A stretch of DNA of 64,000 nt from Dama dama (GCF_033118175.1 NC_083694.1:32004108-32068107), one strand, 5' to 3'. Counted from the first letter of the stretch, positions 43,606 through 55,665 are shown. Notes: generated from the sequence alone by a model not told the origin. Program-made: numbers and translations.

Positions 43606-46600
43606 TGAGCTGCATGAGCTGTTTGTGCATTTTGGAGATTAATCCCATGTCTGATGTCTGCTGCTTAATTTGCAAATATTTTCTCCCATTCTGAGAATTC
43701 TATCTTTTCATTTTGTTTATGATTTCCTTTGCTGTGCAAAAGCATTTAAGTTTGATTAGATCTCATTTGTTTATTTTTGTTTTTATTTTCATTACTCTAG
43801 GAGATGGGTCAAAAAAGACCTTGCAGCAATTCATGTCACAGCATGTTCTACCTGTATTTTCCTCTAACAGTTTCATAGTGTCTGGCTTTACATTTAGGTC
43901 TTTAATCCATTTTGAGTTTTATTTTTGTGTATAGTGTTAGGGAGGATTCTAATTTCATTATTTTACATGTAACTGTCCAGTTTTCCCAGTTCCACTTATT
44001 GAAGAGGGTGTCTTTTCTCCATTGTATATTATCGCCTCCTTCGTCATAGATTAAGCGACTATTGGTGTATGGGTTTATCTCTGGGCTTTCTATCTTGTTC
44101 CACTGATCTATATTTTTGTTTTTGTGCTAGTATCATACTGTCTTGATTACTGCAGCTTTTTAGTATAGTCTGAAGTTAGAAACCTGATTCCTCCATCTTC
44201 ATTATGCTTTCTCAAGATTGCTTTGGCTATTTGGGATTTTTTGTGTTGACATACAAATTCTAAAATTTTTTGTTCTATTTTTGTGAAAAATGCTGTTGGT
44301 AATTTTACAGGGCTTGCACTGAATCTGTAGATTGCTTTGGGTAGTATAGTCATTGTCACAATATTGATTCTTCCAATCCAGAAATAAAGCACGTATCTCC
44401 ATGTGTTTATGTTGTCTTTGATTTCTTTCATCAGTATTCTAAAGTTTTCTGAGTACAGATCTTTTGTCTCCTTAGGTAGGTTTATTCCTAGCTATTTTAT
44501 TATTTTTTGTTGCAATGGTAAATGGGATTGTTTTCTGAATTTCTCTTTCTGATCCTTTATTGTTAGTATATACAAATGCAAGAGATTTCTCTGCATTAAT
44601 TTTGTATCCTTCAACATTGCCAAATTCACTGCTAAGCTCTAGTAGTTTTTTGATGGCTTCTTTAGGATTTTCTATGTATAGTATCATGTCATCTGCAGTG
44701 ACAATTTTACTTCTTTTCCAGTTTGAATTTCTTTTATTTCTTTTTCTTCTCTGATTGCCATGACTAGGACTTCCAAACTATGTTGAATAACAGTGGTAAG
44801 AGTGGACACCCTTGTCTTGTTCCTGATCTTAGAGGAAATGCTTTCTATTTTTCACCATTGAGAATAATGTTTGCCATGAGTTTACTATATATATCTTTTA
44901 TTATGTTGAGGTAGGTTCTCTCTGTGTCCACTTTCTGGAGAGTTTTTATTATAAATGGGTGTTGAATTTTGTCAGAAGGTTTTTTACATCTATTGAGATG
45001 ATTGTATCATTTTCATTCTTTAATTTGTTAATATGATAAGCACATTTGTTGATTTGCATATATTGAGGAATCCTTGCACTCTTGGGATAAATCCCACTTA
45101 ATCATGGTGTATGAACCTTTTGATGTGTTGTTGAATTCTGTTTACTGGTGCTGTACTGAGGATTTTTGTGTCTATGTTCATCAAAAATATTAGACAGTAG
45201 TTTTCTTTTTTGTGATACCTTTTTCTGGTTTTGGTATTAGGGTAACAGTTACCTTGTAGACTGAATTTGGGAGTGTTTCTCCTTTTGCAATTTTTTGGAA
45301 GAATTTGAAAAGAATAGGTGTTAGTGCTTCCCTAAATACTTGATACAATTTGTCTGTGAATCTATCTGGTCCCAGACTTTTGTTTGCTGGAACATTTTTA
45401 ATCACAGTTTCAATTTCTTTACTTGTGATCAGTCTATTCATATTTTTTATTCTTCCTGATTCAGTCTTGGGAGGTTATTCCTTTCTAAGTATTTGTCTAT
45501 TTCTTCCAGGTTGTCCATTTTATTGACATATAGTTGCCTGTAGTAGTCTCTTATGATTCTTTGTATTTCTGCAGTGTCAGTTGCAACTTCTCCTTTTTAA
45601 TTTATAGTTTTACTGATTTGAATCCTCTTCCTTTTTTTTCTTGTATCTGGCTAAAGGTTTATCCATTTTATTTATCTAATCAAAAACAAGCTGTTAGTTT
45701 CATCAATCTTTGCTATTGTTTTCTTTATTTCTATTTCATTTATTTCTTCTCTGGTCTTTGTGATTTCATTCCTTCTGCTAACTTTGGGTTTTGTTTGTTC
45801 TTTCTCTACTTGCTTTAGGTTTAAGATTAGGTTGTTTATGTAAGATTTTTCTTGTTTCTTGAGGTGGGATTGTATTGCTATAAATTCCATCTTAAAACTG
45901 CTTTTGTTGTGTGCCATAGGTTTTGCATCATCATGTTTTAATTGTCATTTGTTTCTAGGTATTTTTAAATTTTCTTTGTTTTTTTTTTTTTTCGGTGATT
46001 ATTTATTGGTTATTTGGTAACATTGTTTATCCTCCATGTGTTTATGATTTTTACAGTTTTTTTTTTCCTATAATTGATTTCTAATGTCATAGCCTTGTGG
46101 GAAAGATGCTTGACCTGATTTCAGTTTTCTTAAATTTATAGGGGTTTGATTTCTGACCTAAGATGTGGTCTATCCTAGAGAATGTTCCATGTACACTTGA
46201 GAAGAAAGTATATTCTTCTGCTTGGGATAGAATATCCTATAAATATCAATTAAGTCTGTCTGGTCTAATGTTTTATTTAAGGCTTATGTTTCCTTGTTAA
46301 TTTTCTGTCTGGATTACCTATCCATTGGTGTAAATGGGGTGTTAATATTCCCTACTATTGTGTTACTGTCGATTTCCCCTCTTACGGCTGTTAGCATTTG
46401 CCTTATGTGTTAAAGTGCTCCTATGTTGGGTGCATATATGTTTACAATTAGTGTATCTTCTTCTTGGATTGATCCCTTGATCACTATGTAGTGTCCTTCC
46501 TTGTCTCTTGTAACAGTCTTGATTTCTTTTCGTCTGATGTGAGTATTGCTACTGAAGCTTTCTTTTGATTTCCCTTTTCATGGAATATCTTTTTCTATCC

Positions 46601-46841
46601 CCTCACTTTCAGTCTGTATGAACTGGGTCTCCTTTAGACAGCATATACAGTGGTCTTGTTTTAATATCCATTCAGCCAGACTTTGTTTTTTGTTGGGGGC
46701 ATTTATTCCATTTATATTTAAGGTAATTATTGATATGTATGTTCCTATTACCATTTTCTTACTTGTTTGGTGTTTGTTTTCATATCTTTTTTTCTTCCCT
46801 GCCTCTTTTGTCCTCTTCTCTTTTGTTTCTTGCCTAGACAA
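43160..46841 (-). pseudogene. L1 ORF2 remnant (endonuclease + reverse transcriptase)
   Basis: The start region (46841 leftward, 87 codons open) carries the APE-type endonuclease signature 'LNINGINAPNKKQSLAEW' and 'CCLKETQF', with catalytic Asn and Glu. The next open pieces (45917-45672 and 45441-45190) hold the region before and the start of the RT, with 'ANKSLGPDRFTDKLYQ'. The catalytic box reads TADD rather than FADD (44688-44699) because of a local deletion. The C-terminal piece (44431-44147) includes 'WKNQYCDNDYTTQSN'-like sequence in an alternative frame. Dead gene. Confidence 0.88.
43567..43602. repeat. (TG)n microsatellite, about 18 units
   Basis: An uninterrupted TG run preceded by TATATATG. 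It arose inside the L1 ORF2 remnant at the position of a T-rich stretch. Likely polymorphic. Confidence 0.95.
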
Positions 46842-46869
46842 ATTCCTTTAGCAATTGTAATACTGATTT

Positions 46870-47695
46870 GGTGGTGATGAATTCTTAGTTTTTGCTTGTC
46901 TGTGAAGCTTTTGATTTCTCCTTCAAATCTGTTTGTATTCTTGTTTGTAGGATTTTCCCTTTCATCACCTTAAATATGTCCTGCCATTCCCTTCTAGTCT
47001 GCATAGTTTTTGCTAAAAAATCAGCTGATAATCTTATGGGATTTCCCTTATATGTTATTTGTTGCTTTTCCCTTGCTGTTTTTAATATTTTTCTTTATGT
47101 TTAATTTTTGTTATTTTGATTAATATGTGTCTTCGTGTTTTTCTACTTGGACTAGACTCTCTGCCCTTCCTGGACTGGGGTAACTATTTCCTTTCCCATG
47201 TTAGAGAATTTTTTGACTATAATGTCTTCAGAGATTTCCTCAGGCCCTTTACCTTTTTCTTCCTCTTCTGGAACCCCTATAATTCAAATGCTGGCACATT
47301 TAGTGTTGGTCCTAAAAGTTTCTTGAGACTGTTCTTTTTTCTTTTCATTCATTTTGCTTTATTCTGTTCCACAACAGAGATTACCACCATTCTGCCTTCC
47401 AGGTCACTTATCCATTCTGCCTCAGCTATTCTCCTGTTGATTCCTTCTAGTGTATTTTTTATTTCAGTCCTTGTCTTTTTCATCTCTGCTTGTTCTTTAG
47501 TTCTTCTAGGTTTTTGCTAAACTTTTCTTGTATCTTCTTGATCCAAGCCTCCATTCTGCTTTCATGATCTTGCATCATGTTTACTGTCATTACTCCGAAT
47601 TCTTTTTTAGATAGATTGCTTATATTCTCTGTTAGTATTTCTTGTAGGTTTTTATCTGGCTCCTTTGTCTGCAAGATATTTTTTTGTTGTCTCAT
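46870..47695 (-). pseudogene. L1 ORF1 remnant
   Basis: The start (47695 leftward, 71 codons open) shows the charged N-terminal and coiled-coil region ('KKEFGVMTVNMMQDHE', 'WIKKIQEKFSKNLEELKN'). Further left, broken frames encode the RNA-binding core ('GVPEEEEKGKGPEEI' and 'LSADF' readable in phases). ORF1p binds L1 RNA. Multiple stops here. Confidence 0.8.
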
Positions 47696-50274
47696 TTTAG
47701 CAGACTTACTGTATCTGTGGTCTCTTTTTTACAGACTGCAGGATCATAGTTCCTCTTGCTTCTGGTATCTGCCCCTGGTGTGTCCGTTTGGTCCAGAGAC
47801 TTGTGCTGTTACTCATTCGATAGGAGGTTTGATTGGCGTTGTGTTGCTTAGAGTCTGCCCTAGATATTGAGCAGAGCTTCCCTTTTGCTCTATGGTTATC
47901 ACTGCCTTTTCAGGGATGGGTCTTCTCCCTGTTTATTGGAGTGAAGTGAAGTGCAGTTGCTCAGTCGTGTCTGACTCTTTGCAACCACCTGGGCCTACCA
48001 CGCTCCTCCATCTATGGGATTTTCCAGGCAAGAGTACTGGAGTGGGTTGCCATTTCCTTCTCCAGAGGATCTTCCCAACCGAGGGATTGAACCTGGGTCT
48101 TCCTCATTGTAGGCAGACCATCTGAGCCACCAGGAAAATCCTGGTGGATTTGTTGGAGTAGAGGTCCCCAGATCTCTTTCTCAGCTGAGGTTTTGCTCTA
48201 TGCTGTGAGGTAGGTGGGATTGGAGCACTTCCACTGGAAGTGAAGACAGAATTTTCCTCCACTGGAAGTGTTCACCTGTGATTATGCTCTGTTGTGTCCC
48301 CTTTTACCTACTGTGCAGGCTCACAAAGTATTCTGTTGTTGGACTTGCTCTTGGTCCTGCCTTAACTGTGGCTACGCTGGCAGTTAGCCCTAGTGATTCT
48401 GGCATTGTTACACCCAGCCATTGGTTCAGGTCCAAGGAAGTTAGGTGCCAGTGACACAGTAATTATGCACCTGGACCTAACATGGGAGCTATGTAGGCAG
48501 TTTCAACCCTGATGTGGCCCTAAGCAAAGTATATACGCCCACAGAGCCCACAGCTTCTAAAATCAGACCCATGATAGGGGGTTCAGCTGCTGTTTTGGTG
48601 ACCAGAGCCTGCCCTGGATATTGTACAGGGCCTCCCCTTTGCTCTGTGGTTGTCATTTCCTTGTCAGGGACATGGTCTGTTCCTAGTTGTTGGAGTAGAA
48701 CCGCCCCACCCCTATCTGCTTCTTAGCGGTGTTTATGATCTATGGTGTGAGGTAGGTAGGAGTGGAGTACTCCTGCTGGTAGGAAAGCTACAATGTATTC
48801 CTCCTCTGGACCTGTTCACCTGTGGATGTGCTGTGTTGTATCACCTTTCATAGACTGTGTGAGCTATCAGATTATGCTGATGTTGGCACTGCTCTTGTCC
48901 CCATCTTAACTGTGTGTATGCTGGCAATTGGCCTTCATGTCTCTCAGGCATTGCTCTCACCAGGCCACCAGACTAGATTCACTGAAGTCAGGTCCTAGGT
49001 TTGCAGTAATCACAGATCTGGACCTGTTGTGTTAGTGTTATGGAGGCAGCTCAGAGTTTAACCTGGCCCAACTCCAATGTATATGGGCCCCTAAAGTCTG
49101 CAGCTGCTAAAGCTACGTCTCTCTTGGCTGTGGGAACACTCGTCTGTTCATATGTTTTGTAGGCGCTGAGTTTTTAACCAAGTCAGCTGCGGGGGTGTCA
49201 ATTCACAGTTTGCACAGCTGTGAGGAGAGATTTCAGCATTTTTTCCCTTAGCTCTATAGCCCCTGCAGCTCAGCTGTGGTTTTAGCCCCACCTCTGCATG
49301 TGGGCCACCCACAGGGGTCTGCTTCTGAGGTTGCCTTGGAGCACTCAGTGAGGACAGTGTGGATGTGGCATGGCTGCCAGGGTGGAGGGAGCCCCGATGG
49401 TGACAGATGGGCTGGGAAATCAGTGGCCATGAGAGATCTGACCCCATTGGTGATGAAACACACAGGAAAGCCAGTGGCCACAGGTGTGAGAGACTCAGCC
49501 CTGGTGTGAGCCTTTCCTAGCTCTTGGCCACTGGCACAAGATGGCCAGCCCTGACAGGGGCCTTTCCTAGCATCCAGCAGCAGATGCATGTGGACCAGCC
49601 CCAGTGGGGGCTTTCCAAGGGCCTGAGGGGCAGGGGCCAGTGCATGAGGAGGGAGGCTGCAATGGCGGCTCCACCCCCATATCACTTAGAATTGGCACGT
49701 TGATTCTATGTTAGTCTGAGTTTCCTCTGCAAGCATTATTGGCTGCAGATTTCCTCACTTCCATCCCTTTAGGCTGTCTCCTTGCATCCAGGAGCAGTTC
49801 TCCCTATATTTGTTCTCCAGTCTCCAAGTCCCAGCACCCAACCTCCATGCCCACTGTTGGGCACATGTCCCAGGCAAGGGTGCTCAGGAATGTGACACAG
49901 ACCATCTGTGTGGATCTCACTCTGTCCTTTCTGTCCCAACCAGCATATCTGCTCTCCTCTGACAGCTCCAGATGCTCTCCTGTCCCAACCGATCTCCCCA
50001 TTGGTGAGGAGGTTTCCCTGAATGGGGGAACATTTCTGCTCCTTCAGCTCCCCCACTCCAAGGGCATGGATCCCATCCACTTCCTCTCTTCTTCTTTTTC
50101 CCTCCTTTATTTCCTCCTACCCAGTTATACAGGGGGTCTTTCTTGTCCTTTATGGTGTCTGAGATCTGCTAGTGTTCAGCTGGTCTGTGAGAATTGTTCT
50201 ATATGTAGACGTAGTCTTGATGCATTTGTGGAGCGAGATGAACTCCACATTCTCCTACTCAACCACCATCTTAC
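47696..50274 (-). promoter_or_regulatory. L1 5' UTR with two tandem ~540-bp units
   Basis: About 2.36 kb after removing the SINE at 47943-48148. It is GC-richer than the rest of the L1. Two direct repeats are evident, from about 47846 to 48603 (minus the SINE and its duplication) and from 48604 to about 49140. Each begins 'gcctgccct' or 'tctgccct' and shares the 'tgtgaggtaggtRggaRtgg' and 'tgttcacctgtg' blocks in order. In L1 the 5' UTR carries the pol II promoter, so these may be promoter monomers. Open frames of 143 and 184 codons (49254-49685 minus, 49739-50293 plus) are chance. Confidence 0.75.
47943..48148 (-). mobile_element. Bov-tA SINE inside the L1 5' UTR
   Basis: Antisense: GAAGT-rich tail, 'gctcagtcgtgtctgactc', body, and head 'gagccaccaggaaaatcct'. 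Duplication 'tttRttggagt' at 47932-47942 and 48149-48159. It interrupts the first of the two ~540-bp units. Confidence 0.93.
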
Positions 50275-51731
50275 TTTTTTCCTGTTTTTCTAGTTCTTCC
50301 TGATTCAGTTTTTATAAGTTTTTAAATTTTCTAGGAATTTTTCTATTTCTTCAAGGTTGTTCAGTTATTGTATAGTCGAATTTTTGTGTATGTCCGTTGT
50401 AATGTCTAATTTGTATTTATAATTTTATTTGTATCCTTTCTTTTTCATCTGTATACACCAACCCTTATATAAGATCTTACCAATTTTGTTCATCTTTCAA
50501 AGAATGAACTCTTAGTTTGGTTAATCCTTTCTATTGGTTTTCTGTTGTCTATTTCATTTATTTCTGCTCTAATCATTATTATTTCCTTTCTTCTTCTAAC
50601 TTTGAGCTCAGTTGTTACTTTTTTTTCTAATTCTTTAAGGCATAAAGTTGGGTTGCTTGTAGGTTCCTTGCTTGATATTTTTCTTTCTTCTTAAAGTAGG
50701 CATTTATTGTTATGAACTTTTGCTTCATTCTACAAGTTCTGGTATGTTGTGTTTCCAATCCTGCTTGTTTCAAGAAAATTTCTTTTTAATTTTTTGATCC
50801 ATTGATTTTTCAGGAAAGTGTTTAATTTTCATGTGGTTGTGAATTTTCCAATTTTCTTCTTATTATTGATTTCTAGTCTTATGCCTTCATGGTCAGAGAA
50901 AATAATTGATATGTTTTTCATTTTATTTAATTTGCTAAGACTTGTTTTGTGGCCTAATGGTCTATCCTAGAAATAGTTCATGTGCACTTGAGAAGAATGT
51001 GTACTCTGCCATTGTTGGACAGAATGTTCTTTATATGTCTTTTAGATTCATTTGGTCTGTGGTGTTCAAATAAGCAGTTTCCTTATTGATTCTCTGTCTA
51101 GATGATCTATTTATTATTGAGAGTGGAGTATTAAAATCTTCAACTATTATTATTACTATTGATTTCTCCTTTTAGTTATTAGTTTTTGCTTCATATATTT
51201 AGGTGCTCTGATGTTGTACATGTAAATATTTACAGTTGTTATATCTTCTTGGTATATTGAGTCCTTTATTATTGTAATGACCTATTCATCTCTTTTTAAC
51301 ATTTTTAGTTTTACATCTATTTTGTTTGCTTAAATAACTATTTTTTTTTTTAATTGCCTTTTGCTTGTTCCTCTTACTGGGTAATTTCCAGTGTCATAAC
51401 CTCCAGGTCACTGATTCTTACTTCTGCATATGAGTTTGGTTTTGAGACTCTTAAGATTCCTTTTGTATTCTTCAGTTAAGTGATTGTATTTTTCAACTCT
51501 TGTATTGACTGTATTTTCAACTGTAGGATTTTTGTTTTTTATTTATGATTGCTATTCTCCTGTCAAACTTTTTACCTAGTTCATTCATTGTTTTCCTAAT
51601 TTTGGTTAGTTGTCTGTTTGTGTTTTCTTATTGTTTGCTAAACTTAAGAAGATTTTTCTGAATTTTTTGTCAGACAGTTCATAGATCTCTATTTCTTAAA
51701 TGTCAGTTATTGGAGCTTTATTAGTTTCATT

Positions 51732-52621
51732 CAGTTCAGTTCAGTTCAGTTCAGTCGCTCAGTCCTGTCTAACTCTTTGCAACCCCATGAATCGCAGCAT
51801 GCCAGGCCTCCCTGTCCATCACCAACTCCCAGAGTTTACCCAAACTCGTGTCCATCAAGTTGGTGATGCCATGCAGGCATCTCATCCTCTGTCGTCCCCT
51901 TCTCCTCCTGCCCCAACCCCTCCCAGCATCAGGGTCTTTTCCAATGAGTCACCTTTTTGCATGAGGTGGCCAAAGTATTGGAGTTTCAGCTTCAACATCA
52001 GTCCTTCCAATGAACACCCAGGACTGATCTCCTTTAGGATGGACTGGTTGGATCTCCTTGCAGTCCAAGGGACTCTCAAGAGTCTTCTCCAACACTGCAG
52101 TTCAAAAGCATCAATTCTTTGGTGCTCAGCTTTCTTCACAGTCCAACTCTCACATCCATACATGACCACTGGAAAAACCATAGCCTTAACCAGACGGACC
52201 TTTGTTGGCAAAGTAATGTCTCTGCTTTTTAATATGCTGTCTTGGTTGGTCATAACTTCCCTTCCAAGAAGTAAGTGTCTTTTAATTTCATGGCTGCAAT
52301 CACCATCTGTAGTGATTTTGGAGCCCCCCAAAATAAAGTCTGACACTGTTTCCACTGTTTCCCCATCTATTTGCCATGAAGTGATGGGACCAGATGCCAT
52401 GATCTTAGTTTTCTGAATGTTGAGCTTTAAGCCAACTTTTTCACTCTTCTCTTTCACTTTCATCAAGAGGCTTTTTAGCTCCTCTTCACTTTCTGCCATA
52501 AGGGTGGTGTCATCTGGATATCTGAGGTTATTGATATTTCTCCTGGCATTCTTGATTTCAGCTTGTGCTTCATCCAGCCCAGTGTTTCTCATCCTTCATC
52601 CAGCCCAGCATTTCTCATCTC
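51732..52621 (-). mobile_element. BovB LINE, 3' 890 bp
   Basis: Antisense. Starts with (TTCAG)n pentamers (51732-51755), runs through the C-terminal tail and the post-RT region and ends 5'-truncated just before the YADD box. A perfect 12-bp duplication 'attagtttcatt' lies at 51720-51731 and 52622-52633. A 26-bp tandem duplication marks the truncated 5' end (52569-52620). Confidence 0.95.
51882..52592 (-). pseudogene. BovB polyprotein C-terminal half (236 codons open)
   Basis: The longest uninterrupted BovB frame in the window. It begins at the end of the RT palm ('NNLRYPDDTTLMAESEEELK') and continues with 'PITSWQIDGETVETVSDF', 'GCESWTVKKAEHQ', 'WRRLLRVPWTARRSNQS' and 'LKLQYFGHLM'. The YADD box reads YPDD (Pro codon at 52515-52517). 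No endonuclease. It drifts out of frame near the C-terminus ('GGVGAGGEGDDRG'). Not a functional enzyme. Confidence 0.9.
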
Positions 52622-53525
52622 ATTAGTTTCATTAGATGACATCATATTCATCTGATTCTGTGATTGCTTATATTGATATCTGCACATTTGAGTAATTGGA
52701 CTCCTCTTCCAGACTCTGTAAGTTTCCTTCAGCAGAGACAATTCTTCACCAGTCAGTTCTATTTGGGTTTCTGAGTATGTCTGCTGGTAGTGGCTTTGGG
52801 CATGAGGGGCATGCTATGTACTGGGGCCAGGCAACTGTTTGAAATCTGAGGACAAAAATGAGGGAGGGTATGCCACTGGCTGAGAACAGGACAAGGTTGC
52901 TAGCGTGGTTTCCTACCCAAGTGAGGATGCTGGATGGACTCTGTGATCTCCCAGATTCTTTGGTCAGGCTTACCTCATGGTTGGGACTGTGTACTGGGTA
53001 CTGTATTTAGTAGAAGACCAAGCTGTATATTAGCTTCCCTTCCCTGTCAGGGAAGCAGTATGTGTCTCAGGGTTTGTACAGCTCATTATTTGGGAGCTCA
53101 AATCAGGCCTCAATGTGCACTAAATTCCCTGGTCGTGTGAGGCCACTGGTTTTGCTCTGCAGATGGGGGAAGCCATGGACTCTACTTTTTGTTCAGTTAT
53201 CACTGTATGTAGGGCTGTTGGATGGGCTATGTATCTTTCTGTATACTCTTGTTAGGTCTCCTGTTTGGACTGGCTGAAGGCTGTATTTAGTAATGCAGGT
53301 GGTTATGAATTAGATTCCTTGCCTAGATGCAATGGGAGAATCAGCCCTAAAACTCCTTAGAGCTCTTTGTTTGTTGTCCTAACTCAAGCTGACCCACACC
53401 CAAAGATTCCATACCACTGACTCTGTCTGCCTTTCTCTTGACTTGAGTGCCACTGGGCCATGCAGCTTCCAGGAGTTGTCACTAGCCCTACTGGTTAGAT
53501 GGCACCAGAATACTCTCTCCACAGT

Positions 53526-55303
53526 GGCATATTTTTTTAATTTGCTTTATCTTACAATATACATGAGATAGTTTCAGAATTACAGTACAGTATTATGCCT
53601 CTATCCATTTTTCTCCTTCTCATACAAAAAAACTTAGCATATCAAATGAAATATCCAGTCCATTGCTTTTTTCCCATGGTATAAAATGTTTTGGAGATTT
53701 CTCCAAATCAGTACAGAGAAATCTTTTTAACACTGCATAGTATTAGAATGGATACATCATGATCTATTTCATCAGTCTGCTACTCCTAGGTTATTGTCTC
53801 GATGTTTTATTACTGAACAGGAATGTGAGAACAATTCGTGGTTTTTTGTTTTTTGTTATTTTTGGTGAAGCTGTATTTTCAAGGTTGATTCTGAGGGGCA
53901 TATTTCTGAGTCAAAAGGTAACACATTTTTCTTTCTATCTTGAAGATTCTTTTAAGAAAAGAAAAAGTGTTAAAGAAAAGCAGGTTGTAGCAACAGAACT
54001 GGCTATTCAAACAAGGCAGCTGCCATTTTTTGCTTAAATTATTTATACTATACACAGGACTCTCAGAAAGGACACTGGAGGGCTAAAAACTTCAGAATTG
54101 TAGTTTCAAGTCACTCAGAGGGCACGTTCTAAAGGAAGATGAGCAACTGAATTTAGCCGTTGGATGAAATCCTTTGACATCCTGGTGTTTGATGAAACAG
54201 AAAGACTTTTGGATATGCATTTGAGGTGCATATAAATACCATTTTAAAGATTTTGCCAAGGCAAAGGGAGCAAATCTTTCCCACCTACTTGGTACCCAGG
54301 AATGGAAAATCTGGGATCTACTTTGGCCCTCTATGAGGAGAATGGGGCTGCAGTTGAAAGCACTGGAAACCCCACCCACCTATAGTTTCTCTCTTACTAT
54401 ACAGTATGTATGGGACAAAAGAACATAATTTAATGGTGCATTTTCTTCAAAATAGGAACCTGGAAAATCATTTTGTTACCATTTCATACTTGCAGTTGGT
54501 CAGAATATTGTGGAAAGACTCTGGAGAACCTGAAAAGGTTATAAAGGTAATATGAAACACAAGCAAATTGCAAAGTGAAATTTTAAAGTTCATAGATGTG
54601 GTGGCCAGGAAATAGCCATTCCTGAGTTAAACTGAGTTTTACAATGGGTTCCGCTAGCAATGCAAATGCTTTTGTGATATAATCCTGAGGCTGAACAGCC
54701 CAATATGACCGAGGAGGCAAAATGTTGGGATTCTTATTTTCCAGGAAGAGTCATACAGCAGGTTCCTTCTACTTTAAAAAGCAAGCAGCCAAAAAAAAAA
54801 AAAAAAAGTACATGAGATAAACCTCAGGAAAACACATTAGAATCTGTTCTATAGCCCTGCCTGCCCATGACCATAGAAGACAGAGTTCTGTTTAAAAGGG
54901 GAGTGAAAGCTTTACATATCATATGTTTAAGATTATGCAAAGCATGAATATAACCTCTTCTTCAAATTAAGGAATCTTACATTTTCTAGACTTGGCAAGG
55001 TTTTTTTCTCCTGAGGTTGCCCCCAAACACTTGAACTAAGAAGAAAAGTAATTTGCAGGTTTTATGTTTATGAAAATGATGCAGTTTCTATTGAAAGATA
55101 ATACTAGACAAAAGCAGAGGCAGAAGCTTCTGGAGTAGTATAGAGAAGAAAATATATACATAAAATGAAGGTAGAAAAAATATTTATAAAAATAAAGCTT
55201 GGGCAAAGCAAGATCCTCAAAAAAGGAAAAGATAGGAAAAAGAATAAGTGAAAAACAAGGTTAGGGAGAAAGGGGTTCTGACATCAATGATCAGGGCATA
55301 GGG
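53526..55303. other. Unassigned DNA
   Basis: No gene. The part at 53540-53930 resembles an old LINE 3' region ('tttaacactgcatagtatta', 'gattctgaggggcatatttc') but is not named. There is an A-run of 18 at 54790-54807. Open frames of up to 95 codons have no motif. Confidence 0.35.
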
Positions 55304-55313
55304 GCAACTTCTT

Positions 55314-55540
55314 CTTTTTTTTTTTTTTATTTTAAACTTTTTATTTTGTATTGGAGTATAGCCAATTAACAATGTGATAGTTTCAGGAGAACAGCGAAGG
55401 GACTGCATCATACATATGTGTGTATACATCCATTCTCCCTTAGACTCCTTTCCCATCAGGGTGTCACTTAGCACTGAGCAGGGTTCATGTGCTACACACC
55501 CTCATATATGTATATACGCCGCAGTGCAAGTGAGCAGGGG
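55314..55540 (-). mobile_element. L1 3' end, left part of a chimeric insertion
   Basis: Antisense L1 tail: T-run (55315-55329), 'tattttgtattggagtatag', 'caattaacaatgtgatagtt' and 'cattgagcag'-like block. Its left duplication 'gcaacttctt' (55304-55313) has its partner only at 55656-55665, beyond the BovA next door. Confidence 0.8.
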
Positions 55541-55552
55541 TGACCTTATTCT

Positions 55553-55657
55553 AAGTGTGTGTGCCCAGTCGTGTCCGACTGTGCAACCCCATAGACTGTA
55601 CCTGCCAGGCTCCTCTGTCCAGGGAATTTTCCAGGCAAGAACACTGGAGTGGGTTGC
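55553..55657 (-). mobile_element. BovA fragment, right part of a chimeric insertion
   Basis: Antisense BovA 3' part: 'gtgcccagtcgtgtccgact' to 'aacactggagtgggttgc'. It stops exactly at the right target duplication of the L1. No separate duplication of its own is visible. Confidence 0.85.
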
Positions 55658-55665
55658 AACTTCTT

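Larger units (their letters stand above)
43150..50274 (-). mobile_element. Near-complete antisense L1 lacking its 3' end
   Basis: About 7.1 kb, including a 206-bp SINE. From right to left it holds the L1 5' end (50230-50274), a long 5' UTR, ORF1, ORF2 and the end of ORF2. It stops near 43150 inside the last coding part. The 3' UTR and poly-A are missing. The 5' end 'taagatggtgg' (complement, near 50264-50274) resembles the YY1-type start of mammalian L1. Both ORFs are riddled with stops, so it is inactive. Because L1 is copied from its 3' end, loss of the 3' part means later deletion or rearrangement. Confidence 0.9.
50281..53525 (-). mobile_element. Second antisense L1, older, split by BovB
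   Basis: Left part 50281-51731 is antisense ORF2 front half and ORF1-like sequence ('cctttctattggttttctgt', 'tggtctatcctagaaatagt', 'cttgagaagaatgtgtactc'). The right part 52634-53525 looks like its 5' UTR ('ggactcctcttccagactct', 'cagttctatttgggtttctg'). No complete ORF. It is an older L1 type than 43150-50274. Its 3' half is absent on this side. Confidence 0.7.

Noticed and set aside
49254..50293. Open frames of 143 codons (minus) and 184 codons (plus)
   Set aside because: Both lie in the L1 5' UTR, are GC-rich, and show no domain. They run across the L1 5' boundary without any gene context.
51700..52416. Open frame of 238 codons on the plus strand
   Set aside because: It is the complement of the BovB C-terminal coding region at 51882-52592. 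Its apparent length comes from the opposite strand's coding constraint.
53540..53930. Old LINE-like text
   Set aside because: It looks like an ancient LINE 3' region, but I could not tie it to a family or find ends.
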